Source of the DNA: Terriglobales bacterium
GTDB taxonomy: Bacteria; Acidobacteriota; Terriglobia; Terriglobales; Acidobacteriaceae
Length of the DNA stretch: 50,279 nt
Reading direction: 5' to 3'
Assembly: GCA_035624455.1 (NCBI GenBank)
Contig: DASPRM010000099.1
Location: 1-50,279 of the forward strand
Part shown: in pieces, positions 1 to 7,248 of the stretch
How the letters are laid out: each line of letters starts with the position of its first letter
Numbering within the stretch: position 1 is the stretch's first letter
The notes under the pieces: model-generated
What the model was told of the DNA's origin: nothing
What the model saw: the letters and a program-made list of their open reading frames with translations, nothing else
Databases searched by the model: none
Made by a program: the position numbers and the translations under genes

Positions 1-1
1 G

Positions 2-685
2 CGGCAGGAGCGCCTGGAAAAAGATCTGAAGAAGATGCGAAATCCCGAGCTCGAAAAAGAACACGAGCTGCTCAAGCACGCCCAGGCCTGGCTGGAAAAA
101 GAAAAGCCGCTGCGCCAGATGGAGATGACCCCCGAGGACAAAAAGCGCATCCGCGGCTTCATGTTCCTGAGCGAGAAGCCCATCCTTTATGTATTGAACA
201 TCTCCGAAAGCGAGAACCTGGGCGAGGACCTGGAAAAAGCCGTCGCAAAATTCGCGATCGCCGAGCTGGCCGCGCATCCCAACACCGGCGCGACCGCGGT
301 CTGCGGCAAGGTGGAAGCCGAGCTGGCCGAGATGTCCGACGAGGACGCCGCCGATTTTCTCGCCAGCTACAAATTAAAGGAGAGCGGGCTGGTGCGCCTG
401 ATCCGCAAGACCTACGAGCTGCTGGGGCTGATCTCGTTCCTTACCGTGGGCGAGGACGAATGCCGCGCCTGGACCGTCCCTCGCGGCACGCGCGCCGTGG
501 AGGCGGCGGGCGCGATTCATTCCGATCTCGAGAAGCACTTTATTCGCGCCGAAACGATTCACTGGGATCAGCTTCTCGAAGCCGGATCGGAAGCCAACGC
601 CCGCGCCAAAGGCACCCTGCGCCTGGAGGGCAAAGACTACATCGTGAAAGACGGCGATGTGCTGCACATTCGGCACAGCGGGTGA
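2..685 (+). CDS. ychF: Ribosome-binding ATPase YchF, C-terminal part (5' truncated by window edge)
   Basis: The reading frame is open from the first bases of the window, so the start and the G domain lie outside it. The visible 227 residues match the end of the Obg-family ATPase YchF/OLA1: a charged helical coiled-coil stretch (about the first 45 residues), the segment LSEKPILYVLN, and a C-terminal TGS-like domain containing SFLTVGEDECRAWTV, GAIHSDLEKHFIRAE and a terminal KDYIVKDGDVLHIRHSG. YchF binds ribosomes and hydrolyses ATP, and is linked to translation and stress responses. A hairpin of the GAGGGTGCCCC repeat family follows about 100 bp downstream and could terminate the gene. Confidence 0.93.
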   Translation, partial: RQERLEKDLKKMRNPELEKEHELLKHAQAWLEKEKPLRQMEMTPEDKKRIRGFMFLSEKPILYVLNISESENLGEDLEKAVAKFAIAELAAHPNTGATAVCGKVEAELAEMSDEDAADFLASYKLKESGLVRLIRKTYELLGLISFLTVGEDECRAWTVPRGTRAVEAAGAIHSDLEKHFIRAETIHWDQLLEAGSEANARAKGTLRLEGKDYIVKDGDVLHIRHSG

Positions 686-689
686 AGAG

Positions 690-927
690 AGCCACGGGTT
701 CCACGGATTTTCACGGATTAGGAATCAGAGAGTTCTATTCAGTTCCGATCTTCGTCCCCAATCTACGCTGTCCGTTGTCAAGAAACTGCTGAGGGTGCCC
801 CGTTCAAGCGCAGCTTGGCCGAGGTTTTTTGTCCGGGATTCCACTCTGATTCAATCTCCACAAGTTCCCTGATCCCGCTCAGGGGTCTCATGATTCTAAT
901 CCGTGAAAATCCGTGTAATCCGCGGCT
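690..927. repeat. CCACGGATT-type inverted-repeat element, copy 1
   Basis: Two arms of about 41 bp (690-730 and 887-927) are near-perfect inverted repeats containing CACGGATTTTCACGGATTAG. They enclose about 155 bp with no gene. A second partial unit of the same motif follows to about 945. The element starts 5 bp after the ychF stop codon. Related elements occur at 19957-20136 and 26660-26833. It resembles a MITE-like or REP-like dispersed element; no target duplication was seen. Confidence 0.7.
789..830 (+). terminator. Terminator-like hairpin of the GAGGGTGCCCC repeat family
   Basis: GCCCCGTTCAAGC and a partly complementary GCTTGGCCGAGG flank a 3-nt loop, followed by a run of six T. It lies downstream of ychF on the same strand. 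The same motif recurs at 6041, 12704, 22981, 24461 and 26071. Confidence 0.55.
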
Positions 928-944
928 TCCGTGTAATCCGTGGC

Positions 945-1595
945 TTACTGCGGCTGCCGCGTTCCCATCGCCCCCATATCGAACTTCCTATACCCGGCCG
1001 GCACCTGGAACAGCGATGCATCCTGCGATCCTTCCTGGATGTTGGCTAGGTTCCATTCCACTCCGTTGCTGGTCTCGCTGCGCACGGGAAAATGCAGCTT
1101 CTGGTCGATCCAGGCGGTGGTGGTCTTGCTGGGCTCTGTCTTGGATGTGAACAGCCACTTGTCGCAGCTGCGACCATTCACGCTCTCGCTGCCTACCTTC
1201 TTGCAGGTGTAATCCTCAGAGGTGGCGCAGGGATTGTTGGGGTCAAAGTGCTTCATCTGCGACCAGTCAATGGCTCCCTGCCGCTGCGCGTCCCTCATGT
1301 TGTATTCGATGTACATCTTTTGTTGCGGCATGATCATGTACGCGGTTTTGGCGGCGGCATCGGTAATCATCTCGCCCTGATGTCCCTGCGTGTTCATGTC
1401 CCAGCGAATTTTCTGGTCCCCGACATAGATCTTGCCGGTCTGGACACCGTGAGGAGTCTTCATGCTCATGTCGGCGGAAAACTGCTTCGAAAACAGTTGT
1501 GCCTGTGTGGCCGTCGGCATTAGCGCCGCTGTGATGACCATGACGCCGAAGACGGCAATCAGAACTCGCGCCTTGCCCTTGGATGTAAGATTCAC
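945..1595 (-). CDS. Secreted DUF4412/LolA-like protein of unknown function
   Basis: This is a 216-residue exported protein. The start is taken as GTG at 1595 because AGAGGAGAAG lies just upstream; an in-frame ATG farther upstream adds a non-coding-looking extension. Residues 1-31 form a signal peptide ending TATQAQ. The mature part is beta-rich, with segments such as KIYVGDQKIRWDMN, TAYMIMPQQKMYIEY and SVNGRSCDKWLFTS, and a predicted hydrophobic-ligand-binding beta-sheet like LolA/DUF4412 proteins. Three or four cysteines could form disulfides in the periplasm. No catalytic motif is visible. The family link is by pattern only and the function is unknown. Confidence 0.8.
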   Translation of the reverse strand: MNLTSKGKARVLIAVFGVMVITAALMPTATQAQLFSKQFSADMSMKTPHGVQTGKIYVGDQKIRWDMNTQGHQGEMITDAAAKTAYMIMPQQKMYIEYNMRDAQRQGAIDWSQMKHFDPNNPCATSEDYTCKKVGSESVNGRSCDKWLFTSKTEPSKTTTAWIDQKLHFPVRSETSNGVEWNLANIQEGSQDASLFQVPAGYRKFDMGAMGTRQPQ

Positions 1596-1916
1596 GACTT
1601 CTCCTCTATGCCCCAAATAGAGCGGGAAATTGGGTGGGTGCCCCATCCTCGCCGTCTTTTGGCTAGGGTGGGAAGGTCGAGGCGCAGCCTCGACAGCTTT
1701 TTGTGTGCCCCACAGCCTAGCACAGGACTGAACCCCTTACGCAGGACGAATCCCATGAAATGTCACCCTGAGCGACGCCCCCGTGTAGGTTTCCGACCCG
1801 CGTTCTGCGCGGGTCGCGGCGCGCAGTCGAAGGATCTCGCGTTTTTCTTAGCTTTGCACCGCACCGGCAAGCACTTGGAAACTCCCTCCCCCGGCTGATA
1901 CCCTGCTCCCCGCCAC
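1596..1916. other. Intergenic region with two dispersed repeats
   Basis: No gene is seen. Positions 1638-1673 hold a hairpin-like repeat (CCCATCCT...AGGGTGGG) whose first 22 bases recur inverted at 2700-2737. Positions 1761-1843 hold a TGTCACCCTGAGCGACGC...AAGGATCTCGCG palindromic repeat with a GACCCGCG/CGCGGGTC core. The 945 gene and the 1917 gene are divergent, so both promoters should lie here. Confidence 0.6.
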
Positions 1917-2648
1917 ATGAGTCCCATTGCGATCAGCTTTCTCCTCGGCCTTACCGCCGCCGCGGCCAATATCTTCGGTGGCGGCGTGATCGTGCGCAAG
2001 AGTTGGGAGCGCCACTATCTGAAATACTTTGTGGCTCTGGGATCGGGCTTCATGCTGGCCACCGCGCTGGCAGAGATGTTTCCCGAGAGCGTCCGCCTGC
2101 GCGGCGACAGTGCGGCACTTCTGATCCTGCTGGGCTATCTGATCGTGCACTTCTTCGAGCACACGGTCACTCCGCACTTTCATTTCGGCGAGGAGACGCA
2201 CCGCGAAGCATTTGTGCACTCCCATAAGACCTATTCCGTGGTCGGCGGCCTCGCCATCCACACCTTCTTCGACGGCATCGCGATCGCCTCCGGGTTCCTG
2301 GTTGCCAGTTGGCTGGGTTGGATCATCTTCTTTGCGGTATTCCTGCACAAAATTCCCGAGGGCTTCACCATCGCTTCCGTGATGCTGGCTGCGGGACGCA
2401 GCCGCCGCGTCGCCTGGGGATCAGCCGCGTTGCTGGGATTGGCCACTATGCTCGGCGTGACCACCATGGCCTTCACGCGCGGCGCAGTCTCAGTGGGTCT
2501 GCCAATTTCAGCGGGAGTTACGCTCTATGTCGCCGCCTCCGACCTCATCCCCGAAGTCAATCGCGAACCTGGAATCAAGACGGCGCTGGTGGTCTTCGTG
2601 GGAGTAGCCTGCCCCTTCCTGCTGGACCTGATATTCCACATGCACTGA
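1917..2648 (+). CDS. ZIP family divalent metal transporter
   Basis: This 243-residue inner-membrane protein has about seven to eight hydrophobic helices. The ZIP-family metal site is visible: HTFFDG (residues 115-120) in the fourth helix and HKIPEG (144-149) in the fifth. The cytoplasmic loop between helices three and four is histidine-rich (residues about 82-103 contain six His), as is usual for ZIP proteins. It should move Zn2+, Fe2+ or Mn2+ into the cytoplasm; the ion cannot be read from the sequence. The gene appears monocistronic, convergent with the VWFA gene at 2783 and separated from it by a hairpin. Confidence 0.9.
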   Translation: MSPIAISFLLGLTAAAANIFGGGVIVRKSWERHYLKYFVALGSGFMLATALAEMFPESVRLRGDSAALLILLGYLIVHFFEHTVTPHFHFGEETHREAFVHSHKTYSVVGGLAIHTFFDGIAIASGFLVASWLGWIIFFAVFLHKIPEGFTIASVMLAAGRSRRVAWGSAALLGLATMLGVTTMAFTRGAVSVGLPISAGVTLYVAASDLIPEVNREPGIKTALVVFVGVACPFLLDLIFHMH

Positions 2649-2699
2649 TGGGTAACGCTCTCGTCCCGAAAAATCCTGAGACCCAGTTCAAACAAAACA

Positions 2700-2737
2700 C
2701 CCCACCCTGGCAAAAAGACGGCGAGGATGGGGCACGC
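2700..2737 (-). terminator. Hairpin between convergent genes, likely terminator for the 2783 gene
   Basis: On the minus strand CCCCATCCT and AGGGTGGGG pair with one mismatch around a 15-nt loop and are followed by TGTTTTGTTT. The same sequence occurs in the other orientation at 1638-1673, so this is a repeat family that also looks like a terminator. Confidence 0.4.
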
Positions 2738-2782
2738 TCAAGATCTTACTGATTGCTGACCGCTGATTGCTGAGTGCTTCCT

Positions 2783-3982
2783 TTATTCCACCTGGTGCTT
2801 CGCCGTATAGCCTTCACGCGCAATCACCATGAATTTCAGGTCGTGGCCCTTCTGATCTCGCACTTTCAGGGGCCCGCCATCAGGCGCTGTCAGCTCCACC
2901 TTCAGTTTGCGATAGGTGCCGTCGAGCTTGGCGTTCGTGGGGTGATAAGCGATCGTGTATTCGTTGCGGATATTGGACGCGATATCGCGAAAGATCTCCG
3001 GCAGCTCGCCCTCAAACCGCGGCTTGTACCACCGGCCTCCGGTGAGCTTGGCGTAAGCATTCATCTCGTTATCTGCCTGCATCAGATCCAGCAGATACTG
3101 CTGCACGCCGAAGTAGCTTCCGCCCACCGAGTCCAGCCACATGCGGAAAGCTTCGCCGGTGCTGATGGTGTAGATCTGCACGTTGGGGGTCTCGCGCACC
3201 TTCTTCAGCATCTTGTCGAAGGTGAGCTTGCTGAAGGTGTCGCGCCCGCTGGCAATCAGGATGACATACTTCCGGCCCTCGATCCGGTCCAGCCGGTCCA
3301 GCGTGTCATAGAGCGCGTCAAAGAGGTTGGTTTCGCTGAACCCCGGAATCCGCAACTGCCCCAGCGCGGCATAGACCTCGCGTTTGTCCTGGGTGAAGTC
3401 GGTGATGATGTGCGACCTCATGTCATACGACACCACCGCAATCCAGTCCTGGGGCTTCAGCGTACTGGCAAATGTGTAGGAGGCGTTCAGCGCGTCATAC
3501 ATGAAACGGTACGCGGTCGAAGCGAACTCCACCAGCAGCACCGCCGTAATCGGCGCTTCCGAGACCCCAAAATTGCTGATCTGCTGCGGCTGACCGTCCT
3601 CAAAAATCTTGAAGTTCTCCTTCTTCAGCCCGGGAATGAATTGGCCGTCCTTCGTAACTACGGTAACCGGCACATTGACCACAGGTACATCCACCCGGAT
3701 CGAGAAGTCGGGCATGCCCTCCGGTTGCTTGGGAGTGGTGCGAGCGGGTGGGGGTGGTGGCGCATCGTCCTCTTTCTTCTTGGGAAGGATGATGGGGCCC
3801 ACGTCTCCCTCGGGACCGCCAGCTTCCGCCGGCGCCTGCGCCTGGGGCTTGGGCGTACTGCTCGGCGCTGAACCCTGACTCTGAGCGGCCGAAGGCAGCG
3901 CCAACAGGCCCCCTAGGACCAGCAACACGAAGCTATTCAAAAGACTCCTGCCTGCCATGGGAATAATTTTCATCGACCACAT
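2783..3982 (-). CDS. Secreted VWFA-related domain protein
   Basis: A 399-residue exported protein. Residues 1-35 form a signal peptide ending ALPSAAQS, followed by a proline/glutamine-rich linker to about 95. Then comes the N-terminal strand block typical of acidobacterial VWFA-related proteins (VPVTVVTKDGQFIPGLKKE, NFKIFEDGQPQQI) and a von Willebrand A fold: ITAVLLVEFAST, DWIAVVSYD, TNLFDALYDTLDRL, RKYVILIASGRDT. The MIDAS motif is degenerate: the usual DxSxS position reads EFAST, so metal binding is uncertain. The start is the first ATG, preceded by a weak GGAT site; ATG codons at residues 4 and 9 are alternatives. Function in the envelope is unknown. Confidence 0.85.
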   Translation of the reverse strand: MWSMKIIPMAGRSLLNSFVLLVLGGLLALPSAAQSQGSAPSSTPKPQAQAPAEAGGPEGDVGPIILPKKKEDDAPPPPPARTTPKQPEGMPDFSIRVDVPVVNVPVTVVTKDGQFIPGLKKENFKIFEDGQPQQISNFGVSEAPITAVLLVEFASTAYRFMYDALNASYTFASTLKPQDWIAVVSYDMRSHIITDFTQDKREVYAALGQLRIPGFSETNLFDALYDTLDRLDRIEGRKYVILIASGRDTFSKLTFDKMLKKVRETPNVQIYTISTGEAFRMWLDSVGGSYFGVQQYLLDLMQADNEMNAYAKLTGGRWYKPRFEGELPEIFRDIASNIRNEYTIAYHPTNAKLDGTYRKLKVELTAPDGGPLKVRDQKGHDLKFMVIAREGYTAKHQVE

Positions 3983-4197
3983 TTTTTTATCCGTTGTATT
4001 CGTTAAGTGACGCTACGCGGTATTTTTCTGTGTTAGTATAGCTGCTCAAATCTGCTTTTTCATTTGGGTGTACTCCCCCTCACCGGGCGCGAAAGAGCAG
4101 CTCCCTGAGCAGTTCTTTCCGTCAAGCGTACGTCCTTTTGTGTTTGTTATGGTGTTTGCAAGTACGCTCCGAACCTTCGAGGTCACATACCAGCGGT

Positions 4198-5988
4198 ATG
4201 AGAAAAACTCAGCCACTCTTCGTCTTCGCTCTCGTCGGGTATCTGCTAACTTTGATGCCGGCGTTAGCACAGGGGAAACCTGCAGTCGCCACTATGCCGG
4301 TTTCCGAAATCCATCCGGGTATGAAGGGCTATGCCCTCACGGTCTTTCAGGGTGCCAACCCGGAACCCATGGATATCGAAGTCCTGGGCGTTCTCAACAA
4401 CGCCATCGGGCCCAAGCAGGACATGATCCTGATTCGGCTCAAGGGTTCCAAGCCTGAATACACCGGCGTTGTCGCCGGGATGAGCGGTAGCCCGGTGTAC
4501 ATCGACGGCAAGCTGGTCGGGGCGCTCGCCTATCGCATCGGCGAATTTTCCAAAGAGCCCATTGCCGGAGTGACCCCAATCGCCCAGATGATGGAGATTG
4601 ACGAACTGGATCGCTCCGCGCCGCCCGCCGATGCCAGCAATACCCCTCCTGCCGCGCAGGTATTGGAAAAGACCTCCGGACCGGGTCTCCCGTCAACCTC
4701 GCTGGCCAACCTCGCCAGCATGATGACCCCCATCGACACTCCGCTGGTCTTCAATGGCTTCTCGGAAGATGCAGTTCGCCGTTTTCAGAGTCAGTTTGCG
4801 TCGGCTGGAATTGTTCCAGTGATGGGCATTGGTTCGGCCAGCCATCAGCCGCAGCCTGAGCCCCTAGAGCCCGGCTCCGCGGTCAGTGCGGTCTTGGTCG
4901 AGGGCGACCTCAATATTGCGGCCACCTGCACTGTCACCTATGTCGATGCCGACCACCTGCTGGCCTGCGGCCATCCGCTGTTGAAGTTCGGCCAGGTCGA
5001 TATCCCGATGACCAAGGCCAACGTGGTGGCGACACTACCCTCGCCGCTCAACGCCTTCAAGATCATCAACACCACCGAGCAGGTTGGTTCTTTCGTTCAG
5101 GATCGCAGCTCCGGCATACTCGGCCGCTTCAGCAAGGAGCCGGATATGATCCCGGTGACCTTGACCGTCCACGGCATTTCCAAGCCCCGCAATTTCCATT
5201 ATTCGGTGCTGAACAACGCGCGCCTCACTCCGGTTGCGGTGATGGCTACCGCCTACAGCGTCCTGCAGGGGCTGAATGAGTACGGCGAGGATGTTACCTA
5301 CCGCTTCCAGGGACGAATCGACGTAAACGGCTACCCCGAAGTCAAGATGCAGGACATGTTCTCGCCCACCGATAGCGGCACGCCCACTGCCGCCAGCGTT
5401 GCCCTTTCTCTCGGCGAGCGTTTCGGGCGCATCTACGACAATCCCTACGCCAAGCCCGACATCAAGAGCGTTCAACTCGATCTCGACCTGGTGCCCGAGC
5501 GCCGCTGGGCACGCCTGGAGGGCGCCCGCACTGACGTCACCGAAGCCCGTCCCGGCGATGACATCGTGGTCGAAGCCGCTCTGCGGCCCTATCGCGGCGA
5601 GCGTATCGTGCGCAAGATTCCCGTCCGCATTCCCACCTCGGCTCCCAAGGGCACGCTGCGCATCCTGGTGAGCGATGGCGACACCATCGACCGCATGCGT
5701 CGCATGGCGCCCACCTCGCGCCGCCTCGACCTGGCTTCCACCATCTCCATGCTTAACAACGAACGCTCCAACTACAAGCTCTATGTCTCGCTTTTGGAGG
5801 CCAATCCCGAAGCCATGGTGGAAGACAAGATCATGCCCAGCGTCCCGCTGTCGATCATGAACGTGATGGACGGCATGCGCGGCACGCAGGACATGGTAGT
5901 CCTGGGAGAGTCCGCGGTGAACGAGGCATCGACGCCCCTGGACTTTGTGGTTTCTGGCGCGCAGATCATTACCGTGAATGTGCGCTAG
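4198..5988 (+). CDS. Exported SpoIVB peptidase S55 domain protein
   Basis: A 596-residue protein with a signal peptide (residues 1-25, ending PALAQG). Residues about 35-130 resemble the S55 serine peptidase domain of the sporulation protease SpoIVB: HPGMKGYALTVFQG, DIEVLGVLNN, then GMSGSPVYIDGKLVGALAY with the candidate nucleophile Ser in GMSGSP. A later ACGHPLLKFG segment offers a conserved His. The remaining 350 residues are beta-rich and unassigned. No sporulation genes are seen nearby, so a role in envelope proteolysis or signalling is inferred. ATG 4198 is chosen because the signal peptide starts there; upstream in-frame codons give no secretion signal. The ribosome site is weak (GAGG about 14 bp upstream). 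Confidence 0.87.
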   Translation: MRKTQPLFVFALVGYLLTLMPALAQGKPAVATMPVSEIHPGMKGYALTVFQGANPEPMDIEVLGVLNNAIGPKQDMILIRLKGSKPEYTGVVAGMSGSPVYIDGKLVGALAYRIGEFSKEPIAGVTPIAQMMEIDELDRSAPPADASNTPPAAQVLEKTSGPGLPSTSLANLASMMTPIDTPLVFNGFSEDAVRRFQSQFASAGIVPVMGIGSASHQPQPEPLEPGSAVSAVLVEGDLNIAATCTVTYVDADHLLACGHPLLKFGQVDIPMTKANVVATLPSPLNAFKIINTTEQVGSFVQDRSSGILGRFSKEPDMIPVTLTVHGISKPRNFHYSVLNNARLTPVAVMATAYSVLQGLNEYGEDVTYRFQGRIDVNGYPEVKMQDMFSPTDSGTPTAASVALSLGERFGRIYDNPYAKPDIKSVQLDLDLVPERRWARLEGARTDVTEARPGDDIVVEAALRPYRGERIVRKIPVRIPTSAPKGTLRILVSDGDTIDRMRRMAPTSRRLDLASTISMLNNERSNYKLYVSLLEANPEAMVEDKIMPSVPLSIMNVMDGMRGTQDMVVLGESAVNEASTPLDFVVSGAQIITVNVR

Positions 5989-6291
5989 GGTCCGGGTCTT
6001 CAGATCTCGCGATCGCCGATCACACGACCACCCGATATCCCTGAGGGTGCCCCGTTCAAGCAAAGCTTGGCGGGGTAGTTTGTTCGCTAACCAAACCCAG
6101 TTCGCTAACCAAGCCCAGCTTCATGACCTCCAACTGTCATCCTGAGCGACGCGCCCGCCTTGGCTTTCCGACCCGCGCTTTTCGCGGGTCGCGGGCGCGG
6201 AGGCGAAGGATCTTGCGTTTCATCCCATCACGAATACGGGTCTGCGGTTCTGAAATTACCCGATTACAACTTTCCCGATTGCCCCGTGTCC
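5989..6291. repeat. Intergenic region with terminator repeat and GTCATCCTGAGCGACGC repeat
   Basis: Positions 6041-6081 carry the GAGGGTGCCCC terminator-like hairpin in the sense of the upstream gene. Positions 6135-6220 carry the TGTCATCCTGAGCGACGC repeat with a GACCCGCG/CGCGGGTC palindromic core, ending AAGGATCTTGCG. About 6250-6290 is a CCCGATT-rich run. No gene is seen. Confidence 0.65.
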
Positions 6292-6783
6292 CTAATTGTC
6301 CACGATGATCGTTGGATCACTGTTCGTTCCCTGAGTGCCCTTGATCGAATAAGTGCACTCCACGTGTTTGATCTCTGGATCCCTCGCTTGCTGTATCACG
6401 GCATCGCTTAGTTCGCACTTGTCGTCATGCCCAGGTTGGGGATGTGGCTTGTGGTTATCCTTACAGGGAGAGGCGGTTCTAAAGAGAACCCAAGCTTCAC
6501 TCGTTCCTGCATCTACACTCCAGACAATCTCTTTTTCTCCATTGCCGACGTGAACGATTACGCACTTGTGCTTTGGATTCTTCAAACCTCCTTGGTTACC
6601 GCTGATGACGATCTTCGCGCCTTGAAGGTCTTGGCAGTTGGTGGTGTCTACGGCCAGAACCGGTCCGGCGATAATAGCCGGGACCGCTCGGGGAGCCCAG
6701 TCGACGGACACTGCGAGACACAGCACACCTGCGGTAAGGAACACCAATCGACAGGTTCGTGAGAACCCACACTTCTTCTTCAT
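6292..6783 (-). CDS. Small secreted protein, extracytoplasmic paralogue of the 6865 gene product
   Basis: A 163-residue protein starting at ATG 6783, chosen because AGGAGGAACGAGT precedes it. A signal peptide or N-terminal membrane helix covers about residues 8-45. The mature part has NGEKEIVWSV, SEAWVLFRTASPC and a C-terminal YSIKGTQGTNSDPTIIVDN. The last eight residues, DPTIIVDN, are identical to those of the neighbouring 108-residue protein, and the internal NG-x-x-I-x-W and W-V/I-x-F pattern also matches. This suggests one beta-sandwich (possibly cupredoxin-like) domain in cytoplasmic and exported versions. It is third in a minus-strand unit behind a Ser/Thr kinase. Five cysteines and a His/Pro-rich loop are extra. 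The function is not recognised. Confidence 0.75.
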   Translation of the reverse strand: MKKKCGFSRTCRLVFLTAGVLCLAVSVDWAPRAVPAIIAGPVLAVDTTNCQDLQGAKIVISGNQGGLKNPKHKCVIVHVGNGEKEIVWSVDAGTSEAWVLFRTASPCKDNHKPHPQPGHDDKCELSDAVIQQARDPEIKHVECTYSIKGTQGTNSDPTIIVDN

Positions 6784-6864
6784 ACTCGTTCCTCCTCTTT
6801 CTTCATCGTTAGGACCGAGTATCATCCCACCCAATTTGGAAATGGCCTGAGAGACCCGAACGGC

Positions 6865-7191
6865 TTAGTTGTCCACGATGATCGTGGGGTCATTCGAGTC
6901 TTCGAGCCCGATGACCGAGTACTTATAGCCTGTTCTCTTTTTGCCCTTAATCGGAAATGGACCTATCGTCCCTCCGTCCCGCAATAGCTGGACAGCAGCC
7001 TGCCCGCCTAACGGACTCTTTTTCACAGATGGGAAGACAATCCAGCAATCTCCAATGCCACGGGTCGAAGTCCAGTAAATCTGATCTCCATTGTTGAGGG
7101 TTACAGCGTCCTGATTCACGTTGCCGGAGGCATCGAGGACCGTGACTACGGCTTCCTGAATTTTCGCAAATGGAGTCGGTTCTGCCGCCAT
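6865..7191 (-). CDS. Small cytoplasmic beta-sandwich-like protein, paralogue of the 6292 gene product
   Basis: 108 residues with no signal peptide, preceded by an excellent AAGGAGGGGAAAT ribosome site. Segments VTLNNGDQIYWTS, DCWIVFPS and GPFPIKGKKRTGYKYSV precede the terminal NDPTIIVDN. The spacing of beta strands and the closing DP-x-I-I-V-D-N recall small cupredoxin-like domains, but the copper-ligand set (His, Cys, Met) is not evident. It lies 57 bp downstream of the kinase stop codon and 81 bp upstream of its secreted paralogue, so co-transcription is likely. A role as a kinase substrate or partner is only a guess from context. Confidence 0.75.
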   Translation of the reverse strand: MAAEPTPFAKIQEAVVTVLDASGNVNQDAVTLNNGDQIYWTSTRGIGDCWIVFPSVKKSPLGGQAAVQLLRDGGTIGPFPIKGKKRTGYKYSVIGLEDSNDPTIIVDN

Positions 7192-7248
7192 ATTTCCCCT
7201 CCTTTACTTTGTTATTGGCTGGTTCCTGGGTTTGGACAATCACTGACG

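Noticed and set aside
2774-3871. Plus-strand ORF of 365 codons over the VWFA gene.
   Set aside because: It is antisense to a recognised secreted protein and lacks a start context or motif.
5035-6063. Minus-strand ORF of 342 codons opposite the S55 protein gene.
   Set aside because: It is antisense to a well-supported CDS and runs into the downstream terminator repeat; the translation is His/Gly/Asp-rich and featureless.
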